A stretch of 64,000 nt of DNA. Origin: Acanthosepion pharaonis. Lineage: Eukaryota > Mollusca > Cephalopoda > Sepiida > Sepiidae. The position numbers were made by a program, and so were the translations under genes. The stretch spans positions 725,001 through 789,000 of the forward strand of contig CAHIKZ030000579.1 of NCBI GenBank assembly GCA_903632075.3. Direction: 5' to 3'. Below are positions 1 to 9,189 of the stretch, piece by piece. Below the pieces are notes generated by a model. It was not told where the DNA came from. It was given only the letters and a program-made list of their open reading frames with translations, and ran no database searches. Position 1 is the first letter of the stretch. Each line of letters starts with the position of its first letter.

Positions 1-565
1 ATGAATATGTGTGAGAGTGAGAGAGAGTGAGCGTGCGAGTGAGAGAGTTACCGTGTGAGAGAGTTACCGTGTGAGAATGAGAGTGTGATTGTGTGTGCGT
101 GTGAGAGAGAGTGTGTGCTTACGTGTGTGTAAAAGAGAGAGAGAGTGTGTGCATGTGTGAGAGGGAGAGAGTGAGTGTGCGAGCAACAGTGTGAGAGTGA
201 GTGTCCGTGTGAGAATGAGAATGTGAGGGAGTGTGCGTGCGAGAAAGAGTGTGTGCGTATGAATGTGTGAGAGAGAGTGAGTTAGTATGTGTGCGTGTGT
301 GTGAGACACAGAGAGAGAGAGAGTCAGTGTGTTTGAGAGTGAGAGAGATAGTGAGTGTATATGTAGTGGGGAGAGAGAGAGTATGTATGTGTGCCAGTTT
401 GAGTATGTGTGTGTAAAAGAAAGAGAGAGTGTGAGTGTCTGTGAAAGAAAGAGACGGAAGTGAGTTATTGTGCGTGTGAGCGAGCCAGAGAGAGTGTGCG
501 TATGCGCGCGTGTGAGAGAGGGGGAGAGAGAGAAAGTGATAGAGAGAGACAAGAGAAGGAGAAAG
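1..565. repeat. GT/GA simple-sequence tract
   Basis: This is an imperfect mixture of GA and GT dinucleotides with interspersed GTGTGA and GAGAGT words. It keeps several frames open on both strands, which gives Ser/His/Thr-rich or Arg/Glu-rich translations of no protein character. No other feature is seen in it. Confidence 0.95.
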
Positions 566-935
566 CCGAGCAATGGCGCTACCGTAAGTTGTCAAAGGAA
601 ACTCTCTGTTGCACAAAGATTTTCACTGACGTACGGTGGCTCGATTTGTCCATTTTTTTCCCCCGATCCTGAACGCGTCTCGTAATTCTTGAATTTCGTT
701 CAAGACAGGTTTTCTCAAAACTCTAAATTCTCTGAACCAATCAATCAGGGTCGCTTTCCCGCAACGACAACACCGGAGAGACATGTTTGTCACTGGGCAG
801 CTACACATTAAAAAACCTGTTCTTAATCGATATTTCTTGGTGTGTCACCAGAAAGTTGAAATCTCTGTTAGGCGAAAGTCGATGAGTTGATCATGTAGTG
901 AAAGAAACAGGGGAAGCGAAAGAAAGAAAGGGAGA

Positions 936-937
<2 letters not shown>
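566..937. other. Unassigned low-copy sequence
   Basis: About 370 bases of mixed composition between two simple-sequence tracts. No coding signal, tRNA-like box or terminal repeat was recognised. Confidence 0.4.

Positions 938-979
<42 letters not shown>
938..979. repeat. (GA)n microsatellite
   Basis: Roughly twenty GA dinucleotides, nearly uninterrupted. Confidence 0.95.
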
Positions 980-982
<3 letters not shown>

Positions 983-1085
983 AAAGGGAGAGAAAGAAGA
1001 CATAGCACGGACATAGAATAGTATTTTTATTTTATATATAAATTGTTTTCGTACAAGAGAATTAATGGCTGCATCAAGAATATAT

Positions 1086-1345
1086 AGAAATTGTCCGAAA
1101 ATTTTATAGTCGATTCTATCTCTTTCGACCATTCTCTGGTCATCTTCAGGAACAAAACAGGTTTTGGTTGGTTTAAGACAATGCAGAAATTTCCCAAAGA
1201 CTTTATCATCGGCTCTAACGCTTTCGACTATTCTCTGGTCATCTTCAGGAACAAAACAAGTTTTGGTTGGTTTAAGACAGCGCAGAAATTTTCCAAAGAT
1301 TTTATCGTCGGCTTTAGCGCTTTCGACTATTCTCTGGCCATATCC
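1086..1345. repeat. 99-bp minisatellite, about 2.5 copies
   Basis: The words ATTCTCTGGTC recur at 1131, 1230 and (as ATTCTCTGGCC) 1329, an exact 99-bp period. A degraded partial copy lies before the first. 99 is a multiple of three, so the open frame at 1091-1384 reads as a 33-residue repeat containing FRNKTGFGWFKT and FRNKTSFGWFKT. No family is recognised; see the finding on whether it was ever coding. Confidence 0.85.
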
Positions 1346-2044
1346 GGAATCCCGCGTATCCGGACTTTTGAACTATTTAGGTGATATGTAACCGATATGA
1401 AATTTCTGTTTTTCAGGAAATTTACTTTGCATAAATGCTTATGCTTATTTCCCCCTAATGGCTTGTATTGGTGCAAAAGATGATGGGAATAAGAGGAAAG
1501 GATGACAGCGAGACACATCTGCAACAAGATAGCTATGAAATGCCTGATTGTGATGAAACGTGGACTGAAATTGAAAAAGCTATTGAAAAGGTTGTCAGTT
1601 TTATGGAAAGGAAGTCAGCATTCAGCTATGACGATTTCAATAACGCACGCAGAGTTAAAAAGTGTCTTTCGATTAAAAAATTTCAATAGCAAAAGCAAAA
1701 CGAAATGCGGAAAAAATTGAGAATGACATTAGAAGAGAAAGAATCATCATGCAATAATGGTTAAAAAATCCTCATTACATTATTTGTTTTGCACACGTGG
1801 CAGACTTAATTTAATGAATTTTCATTAACATTATATAATTTATTTCTTTTTCCTTCAAATCTATTCCCCTATATTTCACTCGCCATTAGCTTATTTTGTT
1901 TACTATAAAACATTGAAAATAAATGTTAAACCTGATTTCATTTCTTTTTATTTTAATCTAAATATAACCCCTCATATCCGGACTTTGTATTCAAGTCCTC
2001 ATATCCGGAAGGCCTTCTTAGTTCGGTTGTCAGGTATTCTACTG
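1346..2044 (+). mobile_element. Candidate Tigger/pogo-like DNA transposon relic
   Basis: The left edge reads AATCCCGCGTATCCGGACT (1348-1366). The right edge, 2020-2044, reads AGTTCGGTTGTCAGG then TATTCTACTG. The reverse complement of the right edge matches the left at about 13 of 20 positions and ends CAGTAGAA, the usual start of Tigger/pogo termini. An open frame between them looks like a transposase C terminus. A second CATATCCGGACT block lies at 1975-1986. The left CAG terminus and the TA duplication are not clear, so the element is only a candidate. Confidence 0.4.
1468..1689 (+). pseudogene. Possible Tigger-type transposase C-terminal fragment
   Basis: A 73-residue open frame, acidic then basic, with ETWTEIEKAIEKVVSFMERK followed by RRVKKCLSIKKF. 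CENP-B/Tigger transposases often end with an amphipathic helix and then a basic KK-x-IxxF tail, which this resembles. No DDE residues lie in the fragment. The frame has no ATG upstream of the similarity and is too short to act alone. The assignment rests on the terminal-repeat-like flanks and the tail shape, so it is tentative. Confidence 0.35.
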
Positions 2045-2049
2045 CACTA

Positions 2050-2705
2050 TTAAAATGAATAATAATGACTGACTGTACTTCATCAAATAAAAAAAAAAAC
2101 AAGAGAAAAGTAAATACTAGGCAATAATTAATCATAATGGTAGACAAAGCTTCATGTAATAAAAATGGAGCAGAAAGTAAATCCTAGTCAAATAATAATA
2201 TGAAGGCCTAACAACGTCCCATCTAATAAAAAGTGAAGATGAAAGTAAATCCTAGTTAAACATTGATAATAATGACTGACAATGTTTTATCGAATAAAAA
2301 TCAAGATGAAAGTAAATACGAGTCGGACATTAATAATCATGCTTGATAGTGTTTCATGTAATCAAAAATGAAACCGAAAATAAATACTAGTGAAAAATTA
2401 ATAGTAAGTGCTGACAATACTTCATCTAATAAAAATGGAGACGAATATCAAGACGAGTCAAATATTAATAATAATGGCTGAAAGTACATCATGATTGAAG
2501 ATGAAAATAAATACTAGTAAAAATGTATAATAACAGTTGGCAAATCATCTAATAAAAATTAAGAGGAATGAAAATTTTCGTCCAAAAATTAATAATAATG
2601 GTGAGCAATGCTTCATCTAATAAAAATGTAAATATTAATTAAAATTTAATCACATCACTTGACAGTCCTTCATCTAATATAAAGACAAAGATGTAAATAA
2701 GTAAT
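2050..2705. repeat. Decayed tandem repeat, about 66-bp unit
   Basis: About nine to ten diverged copies of a unit built from TTCATCTAATAAAAATG, GATGAAAGTAAATACTAGTC and AATTAATAATAATGGCTGAC. Spacing drifts between about 55 and 70 bases. AT-rich, non-coding. A single isolated unit of the same repeat lies at 26255-26335. Confidence 0.8.
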
Positions 2706-3470
2706 TGTTGTGGTACGATCCACCTAATTTACATAAGTGGAGTACCGACCAGATAAATATGGGTTGGTACCGGGAAGACGAAGGAAGTAAGAAGAGATCC
2801 AATCGAGAGACTCTGCCCGACTGCGATTTAGTCAACCCATTCTGCAGGAACAGTCTTCCCAAGAATATACCAAAACTAACTGTAAATATTGTGTACCTTT
2901 TCCTTGTTTCAATACATTTTGTTTACGTACATTTTGTGTTGTATTATTATTATTCCATGCTTATCCAAGCTTCAACAGTAATAATAAGTTTTTTAAGGCA
3001 ATCTGTCTTGGCGAATGACTGCTTAGTATTCGAAACCATCTTGCAGAGGGATCATGTACGCCAAGTTATTTTGCCTTCGATACAACCGCTATTACGTCAG
3101 CGTTATATATGGTGCCCAAATCAACTAATGTATTAAGGAAACCTCGAACTTCATGACCCCATTCCTGTCAAATAAACTATTCCTTAATCTAAAAAGATTT
3201 TATCATCTTTCATCAAATTGATATATAAGAAGATGAAGGTTTACAAATGTCAAAACAAACAAGTTATCGAGAGAAATGAAAGTTTTGATAAATTAACTGT
3301 TAGATTTGTTCTGAAAAGACGCCATTTTCTCATAGCTTAATGGTGAATAATCTGGCCGTTTAACAGGGTTCTCTGAGGCAAAAGGGATTTAAATTCGCAT
3401 CTTACTAAATGATTACTCTTTACCCTGCGCTTTCCGAAGCAGAGATGTGCAGTCCGTTTGGAGTTGTATT
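2706..3470 (+). other. Unrecognised stretch with a 143-codon open frame
   Basis: An open frame spans 2705-3136 from a TTG. It starts WYDPPNLHKW, turns hydrophobic in the middle (VNIVYLFLVSIHFVYVHF) and ends with a basic region. There is no ATG near its start, no recognised domain and no splice-site pattern that convinces. 3140-3470 holds nothing recognisable. I would not call a gene here. Confidence 0.3.
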
Positions 3471-3479
3471 AAAGTCGTA

Positions 3480-4023
3480 CACCCTTGTGCAAATTAATTG
3501 AAACAAAACGAATAGTTCCGTTATTATATACTTTTTTCATATTCTTCCAATGAAAGATGACCCAGTGCACATGTTAGTTCTTCGTATGTCCATTCCACAA
3601 TGTCTTTCCTTGCAGATTGACCACAGATTCTCGATTGGATGTAAATCAGGAGAGTTTCCGGGCCAGTCTATAGTACTTTGATTTGATTACTGTAAGGCTT
3701 ACCAGTGTGTTCGTGCAGCGTTACAATTTTCGTACGCTTCCTTGGAGTAACGTCCATCGCAAACCATGGCCGTAGGACAACTAATCGACAGTCGAGACAA
3801 TAGTGTCTGGGCATGATAAAAATCTGATGCAATCACGGATGACGCAATATTTTTCAAGGCCAAGCAAATTTCATCGTACACCCCGAAAATAGATTCATAT
3901 AACTGAACGCCGCTGTAATTGACCCAATCTGGGGAAAAAATATAAATCGATTACACCCTGTCACTGCAGTTGGTGAAAGAAAGGAAACTGAAGCAGTTGT
4001 TTCAATAAATTTGCACAAAGGTG
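3480..4023 (-). mobile_element. Short Tc1-like element with TIRs and TA duplications
   Basis: The left end CACCCTTGTGCAAATTAATT and the right end, reverse-complemented CACCTTTGTGCAAATTTATT, match over nearly 30 bases with two or three differences. Both ends are bounded by TA (3478-3479 and 4024-4025), the Tc1/mariner target duplication. The 544-bp body is far shorter than a full Tc1 element (about 1.3-1.6 kb) and holds only a transposase remnant, so this is an internally deleted copy. Confidence 0.88.
3530..3881 (-). pseudogene. Tc1-type transposase fragment
   Basis: Minus-strand translation gives WPGNSPDLHPIENLW at 3665-3621, the Tc1 motif that carries the second/third acidic catalytic region (SPDLNPIENLW in the family). 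Just upstream LHEHTGKPY looks like the decayed CHT block that follows the second aspartate, but in another frame and with a stop between them. The N-terminal DNA-binding domain is absent. It is a non-functional remnant within the element above. Confidence 0.85.
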
Positions 4024-4109
4024 TATTTCTCTTTGACCTTGTGCGATGCTTAGCTAAACTTTGAAAATAAAAACCAAAAAAGTGAATTTTAACTTGAAAC
4101 ACGATGCGC

Positions 4110-4545
4110 TGGCGTGGTATACAGTAATCCCAACTTTCAATGTATCCCTAAGCTTAGCACAGAGCACTCAGTGACGATGCGCAGTCGTAATTATCAATCA
4201 GACTAGCCAATTAGTCTTACGCTTAGGTGCCCACATATTTAATAAGCTTAACTTATCTTCACACAAGTATGGGACACTTAGTAAGGATCAAACTCACTAT
4301 TTAGTGGTAATTAGCAACCAGATCACTTCAATGCTTATTAATCAACACTGGACCGAACAAATATTCACATATTTTAGCTTAGTTAGACACAAGGCCACAA
4401 GTATGTGAAGGTCAAACGTACAATTAAGTTTTAATGGCATGCCAGATCACATTTCTAGCTATTAATCAACGCTAGTAAGCTAGTATTTACTAAGATACAT
4501 AAGATATTTATTAATGATATAAATTTTAACTCACTCTGTGCTATT
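4110..4545. repeat. Three diverged copies of a roughly 130-150-bp repeat
   Basis: Shared words recur: AAGTATGGGACA/AAGTATGTGAAGG, GGTAATTAGCAACCAGATCAC/TTTTAATGGCATGCCAGATCAC in part, and CTTATTAATCAACACT/CTATTAATCAACGCT. The order of words is the same in each copy. The first copy (from 4140) is the most diverged. No coding potential. Confidence 0.6.
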
Positions 4546-4555
4546 TTATCTGTGG

Positions 4556-4805
4556 GTCAAGACACTGGATCCAACCAAGGCTTTTATCCACTGGGCCACG
4601 AGTTGTGAGTTCAATAACTGGCTACAGCAGAGGTGAACAAAAATTTGGAGAGTTGAGTTAAAAGGGAGATAACTGATACTGAGACATCCGGAAGCGGCAT
4701 GGCATGTGGAACTAGAACTAGTGGAGGAAATAAAGAGTTCAGTACGAAATTCCAATGACCTGAAGAAGGCCGGAGCGTATAACAGCCGAAACGTCGTGAA
4801 TATTT
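4556..4805 (+). mobile_element. tRNA-headed SINE with hammerhead-like core (family R), copy 1
   Basis: The body from 4600 matches the family that recurs at 16.6, 24.4-24.9, 37, 42.9, 43.4 and 47 kb: GTGAGTTCAATA (B-box-like), GGCATGGCATGTGGAACTAG, and CTGAAGAAGGCCGGAGCG followed by CCGAAACG. The A-box half of the head (4556-4598) is present but inverted relative to the body, with ATCCACTGGGCC reading as the complement of the usual GGCACAGTGGAT. The 3' tail is cut off soon after GAAACG. Confidence 0.75.
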
Positions 4806-5859
4806 TTCCCTCAAAATTAATGAAAATTCATTACACTAAGCTACGCACCCTTGAAAAACTAATTGTACTTTGTATCCCCTTACCTGTTTGCACTTCACGC
4901 CAAAATTTGGTTTAGATCGGTCGGGCTATTTTAGAGGGTGTGGAGGACGGACTAACAGAAGTCATAAAATTTTATATATAGATGAATACATTTAAGGGAA
5001 TTTAAATAAGAAATTATTGTCTATTAAATCATTAAAGCAAAAATATTTAAGGAGAGAATATGCAAATAAAAAAAAATAAAAAAAATAAAAACCAATATAT
5101 TAGCAAATGTTTCTCACTATTTTCAATGACGTATTCCATTGTTTTGGTAATATGAGCGTCGATTATTGCTTTTTACTCTAAGGTATCTGGTTATTTCAAA
5201 TTGAGGAATGAATGACGTGTTACTAATAAATATTAAAATGCCTCATTCTTTAAAATATTATACAATAGATCATTTCTACTTTTCTTTTTTTCCCGTCTCT
5301 CTTATCTTCTTTCGGTCCCAATTATCTTTCCTTGTCTTCATTCATTTGCCACCTGAATCCTTTTCCGCTCGGATCATGATTTGGTGAGATAATGTAGAAT
5401 TTATCGTTGAAAAGAAATGTGCCAGCAAATTGATATTTGAAGAGCGTAGCTGATTGTCAGAATGGAAACTGAAGTGAGAAGACTTGTGACTCTCATAATG
5501 CAGTTGATTGCAACCACTGCCTTCTTAATCGGCTACAAGAAGAAATGATTCCTTTAACGCTTTCAATGCCAAATACTTTTTTTAGCTGATGCGTGGAGAC
5601 CAAGAACGCAATCTTCAAGCAATCCTCGGCTTTTTTTTGTTGCCGGAAGCAGTTGATTCTACACGTGACAAGAGTCCTTTTCTCAGGACACGCTGAATCC
5701 TTTTATGGCGTCCCTGTTCAGCTTGTCTGAAACCAGATCATCAATCGGAGGTCTGGTATCCTTTTGGCACAGGTTGTCTTTAGAACATCCCCATTACCCG
5801 TTCTAATTGGTGTTGAAGCGTAATTGGCACTTATGTATGACGAACCAAGTGAACGATTA
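4806..5859. other. Unassigned AT-rich sequence
   Basis: About 1 kb with an A-rich patch at 5068-5092 and otherwise mixed sequence. No terminal repeats, tRNA-like boxes, domain-like frames or tandem periodicity were seen. Confidence 0.4.
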
Positions 5860-6757
5860 CTGAATCAAATAAAAATTCATAGACTTAAATGCCAAGTAAA
5901 TGCTGAATGATTTAATATTTATCATTCTCGGAACCAATAAATGATTAAAACCAAGATGATAAAAGACCCATATTGACCTATCTCCGAACAAAATAAATGT
6001 TTATAGAGTGAAATATTAACGATCAAAATTTACTTAAGAACAAACGAAATAACACTTTATAGGCTCAAATGTAAACGATCAATCTTTTCCTATCTTCGAA
6101 CCATGTAAATACATATAAACTCAAATATAAACGATCAATATTTGCCTATCTTCGAACGAAGTAAATGCATATAGACTCATATATATACGATCAATATTTG
6201 CCTATCTTCGAACGAAGTAAATGCTTATAGACTCATATATATACGATCAATATTTGCCTATCTTCGAACGAAGTTAATGGTTATAGACTCATATATATAC
6301 GATAAATGAACGAAGTAAATGCTTATAGACTCATATATATACGATCAATATTTGCCTATCTTCGAACGAAGTAAATGCATATAGACTCATATATATACGA
6401 TCAATATTTGCCTATCTTCGAACGAAGTAAATGCATATAGACTCATATATATACGATCATTTGCCTATCTTCGAATATTATAGACTCATATATATCTTCA
6501 ATAAACGAAGAAAATGCTTATATACTCATATATATTAATGCCTATCTTCGTTATAGACTCATATATATATATATATACGATCTATATTTACGATCTATTT
6601 CCTTCAAACCAATGGTAGAAATTATTATAGACTCTATAAATATAAACAAGTAAATTAATAGATTTAAACGACTAATATTTACTAATACCGAAACAAATAA
6701 ATATCAATAGACCCAAATATAAACGAACAATATTTACCTATCTCCAAGAAAATCCTT
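5860..6757. repeat. 56-bp satellite array (left part)
   Basis: Unit of about 56 bp built from CGATCAATATTTGCCTATCT, TCGAACGAAGTAAATGC and ATATAGACTCATATATATA. The central units (6130-6480) are nearly identical, the outer ones diverged and partly deleted. The same satellite resumes, same orientation, at 12299. The interruption is the Ty3/gypsy element 6763-12293, inserted at the AGACT word of a unit. Confidence 0.9.
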
Positions 6758-6762
6758 AGACT

Positions 6763-6900
6763 TGTAATGAAACTCAGTTTAGTTAAGCTTAATGTGCATT
6801 TATTGAACGTGACTGAAGGGTCATACCATTTTGTATAAGATGGCGTGACTTAATTATACAAATCATAAGACAGAGCAGGTTATCGGTTTGTCTTACCACA
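6763..6900 (-). repeat. 3' LTR of the Ty3/gypsy element
   Basis: 138 bp, aligned along its length with 12153-12293: both contain GCTTAATG[T/C]GC, TTTATTG[A/G]ACGT, ATACAAAT[C/T]ATAAGACA and TCTTACCACA. On the minus strand CAATAAA-like words lie mid-LTR and could be the poly(A) signal. The last coding remnant stops about five bases from the LTR edge. Confidence 0.85.
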
Positions 6901-6904
6901 TTCA

Positions 6905-7222
6905 CCCCGGCTTTGTTTTCTTCTCGTATGACATAAAATTATCCAGGTGACTGGGTTTCTTGACAATTCTCTGGGATCGTCTCGGTGGCAGCTGATCTGG
7001 GCTTTCAGGCGTTACTGGAACAGTCGACCAGAAGTATTTCGTCTCATATTGTTTTTCTCTCCTTCTTGGAGTGGGGCGCTCTGATTCGGAAGGCTGATTA
7101 TCAGAGTCTGTGGTAGTATGCTCTTGTTTTCTGGGAGCTATTTTGGTGTCGATCTCTGAATCGCCACCCTCGAAGCCTTGTTCCTCAGGAGAATCCAATG
7201 ATATTATATCGTCGTTACTATC

Positions 7223-7282
<60 letters not shown>

Positions 7283-7805
7283 AAGAGAGAGAGAGAGAGA
7301 GATTGCTTCAGGGAAGAGCTGCTCCAGCCTCTGGTTTGATAACTCGCAGGCAGGGCCCGAATCTGTGAGGAAACATTCGATTGTCTCCCGTTGGGGTGCT
7401 GGATGCGCGTATAGAGTGGCTACGCCTCTAGCAATTCCATCTTACTCACAGGAAAATCATACTTGCTTTGTCCAACGTGGTTTCTAAGTAAAATAGAAGC
7501 TGACTTTGAGAGCCTAGAAGTGAGGAAGATCCCGGCTGAACTTTGCCTTGGAAATTTTAAAATATTTTCGTGGAGTGTTGCATTAGTTCTTGTACACAGT
7601 AGTCTTCTTATAGCGTACAGTCTCGGTTATTACGTCTAATTAGAAGGTTTGGGTTTTCAAGTGCTAACTGTATGGTGTTCTATATTAAGCCATTGCATCT
7701 CTCGCACTGTCCACTCTCTTGAGGATTGTATTCTCTCCCGATGTTTTTCGTTGGGGTTTTTGACAAATATTGAATCGTTTCTTGGCCTTTGGCTGAGATT
7801 CGATC
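6905..7805 (-). pseudogene. Integrase C-terminal half and tail, broken
   Basis: Minus strand from 7790: REYNPQESGQCERCNG covers the third catalytic residue region (Glu), RLYAIRRLLCTRTNATLHEN (7625-7566) is the helix that follows, then LLRNHVGQSKYD and RHPNG-like Q-H-P-N-G (about 7420). The final frame 7198-6902 is charged and ends RRSQRIVKKPSHLD, a typical basic tail. The first half of integrase, with its zinc domain partly visible at 9300-9190, is separated by the 7805-9200 block, and about 150 codons are missing. Confidence 0.85.
7227..7302. repeat. (GA)n microsatellite
   Basis: About 75 bases of GA with a few AAAG interruptions, inside the integrase remnant of the gypsy element. Confidence 0.95.
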
Positions 7806-7904
7806 AAGGCTTGGACTGGCTCCGGCCTGGACTTGCTAGGACAAGTCATGACCATCTTTGACTAGGCTCTGACCAGCTTGGACAAGCTATGACCAGTTTT
7901 GGAC

Positions 7905-7975
7905 CAGTGGCCCTTGAGTGGAAACGCTCGGGTCTCCCACGTTAAACGACCTTGTGTCACATCCTGACCCCGTGG
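7905..7975 (+). repeat. Four-hairpin module, 3' fragment M0
   Basis: Only H3 and the conserved tail remain. H3 here is GAGTG-GAAA-CGCTC, a GNRA-type loop, followed by TCCCACGTTAAACGACCTTG and TGTCACATCCTGACC. Confidence 0.65.
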
Positions 7976-8088
7976 GAGTCAAGTAAATACCATTCTCTTG
8001 AGGATTGTATGGGGTAGTTCAGCTTATGGCCACTCTCTGTACCAACAGGAATCCTCTTAGTTGAGCAGATATAAAAGAATTCTGTATG

Positions 8089-8197
8089 AATATAAGCTGG
8101 CGCTCCAAATATTGAGAACAGTGATCGTATGATCGTTGTTACACTTACATCTCGACAGGGAAAGACAAAAGGGAATTATGGGTACTCGTCAGCGACA
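8089..8197 (+). repeat. 109-bp dispersed repeat, inverted partner at 10714
   Basis: Begins AATATAAGCTGGCGCTCC, contains TGATCGTATGATCG (near-palindromic) and ends TACTCGTCAGCGACA. The reverse complement of 10714-10822 matches it with only about six to eight differences. Confidence 0.9.
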
Positions 8198-8514
8198 GTT
8201 AGTAGATATTTCTTAGATGGAAGAGGGTTCTTAAATTCCATGTTCAAATGGCTGTGTAGTTTTTATTAATGTTCCCGGTTCGAGTTTGTAGAACCTCTGT
8301 TTTATTCGAGCGCAAATCTGAAAACCGTTTGTTATCCATTTCACGTCCTCAACTGCAAAAGGCAAATTGCAGCATCGAACCACATGCATCATCCTCGTTG
8401 TTATGGGATCTTACCCATAATAATAATAATGGACTATTCCATACTTAATAAGTACTGCGCCTCAGGAGTAGGCAAGGAGTCCGTCGCTCAAGTCTTGAAC
8501 GACAGATCGGTTGA

Positions 8515-8700
8515 ACTCTCTGCTTTTGGGCGGGGAGAAACCCGAAGGAGGCTACGACGAAGGACGGATTCTCTTTCGGGGAGGTAAACCGACCCTGAAC
8601 CCGTTTATGTGGGTTCAATGGGCATATTTTTGGCCTAGCCCACGGGCTCAGAGATCCCACGTTAAAAAGGCCTTGTACCACATGACGCCCTCGTGGGGAG
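8515..8700 (+). repeat. Four-hairpin module, copy M1
   Basis: Order of elements: H0 CTCTCTGC/GCGGGGAG around a T-rich loop; H1 CCCGAAGGAGG paired with TTCTCTTTCGGG; H2 AACCC/GGGTT (8598-8615); H3 TAGCCCACGGGCTCA; then CCCACGTTAAAAAGGCC and TTGTACCACATGACGCCC. The same order recurs in every copy in the window. Confidence 0.85.
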
Positions 8701-8752
8701 GGGTGACTGAATATCGTCAGTCTCTCGAGTCTTGAACGACAGATCGGTTGAA

Positions 8753-8945
8753 CTCTCTGCCTTCGGGCGGGGAGGAATCCGAACGAGGCTACGCCTAAGG
8801 GCGGAGTTTCGTTCGGGGAGGTAAACCGGCCGTGAGCCCGTTTATAAGGCTTCAATGGGCATATTTTTGGCCGAGCCCACAGCCTCGGAGATCTCACGTT
8901 AAAAAGGCCTAGTGCCACATGACGCCCTCGTAGGGGGGGGTGACT
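8753..8945 (+). repeat. Four-hairpin module, copy M2
   Basis: H0 is CTCTCTGCC-TTCG-GGCGGGGAG (8753-8774), nine pairs closed by a UUCG loop. H1 is CCGAACGAGGCT/AGTTTCGTTCGG. H2 is damaged. H3 is CCGAGCCCACAGCCTCGG. Separated from M1 by TGAATATCGTCAGTCTCTCG and a short linker, so M1 and M2 form a tandem dimer. Confidence 0.85.
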
Positions 8946-9189
8946 GAATATCGTCAGTAGTTCAAGTCGAGTCAAGTGTTGAGTCAGAGGCAGTCCGAAA
9001 CAGAATCGCGTTCAGACAATTACTGCAAGACATTGGAATGTTGATACTGGTCGAAACTACATTGTTCTCTCTACTAAACCTGATTGTTCATACTAACACT
9101 TCTACTTCTCTGTATATATTCCTGTTTGTAATATATCTGTGTTATTCCATACCTGTGTTCGAGTTCTTCTTTATTGGTTCTACCTTGGA

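Noticed and set aside
2705..3136. 143-codon possible gene
   Set aside because: Starts at TTG, no recognised domain, no homologous repeat in the window, no splice context. Kept only as an unrecognised stretch.
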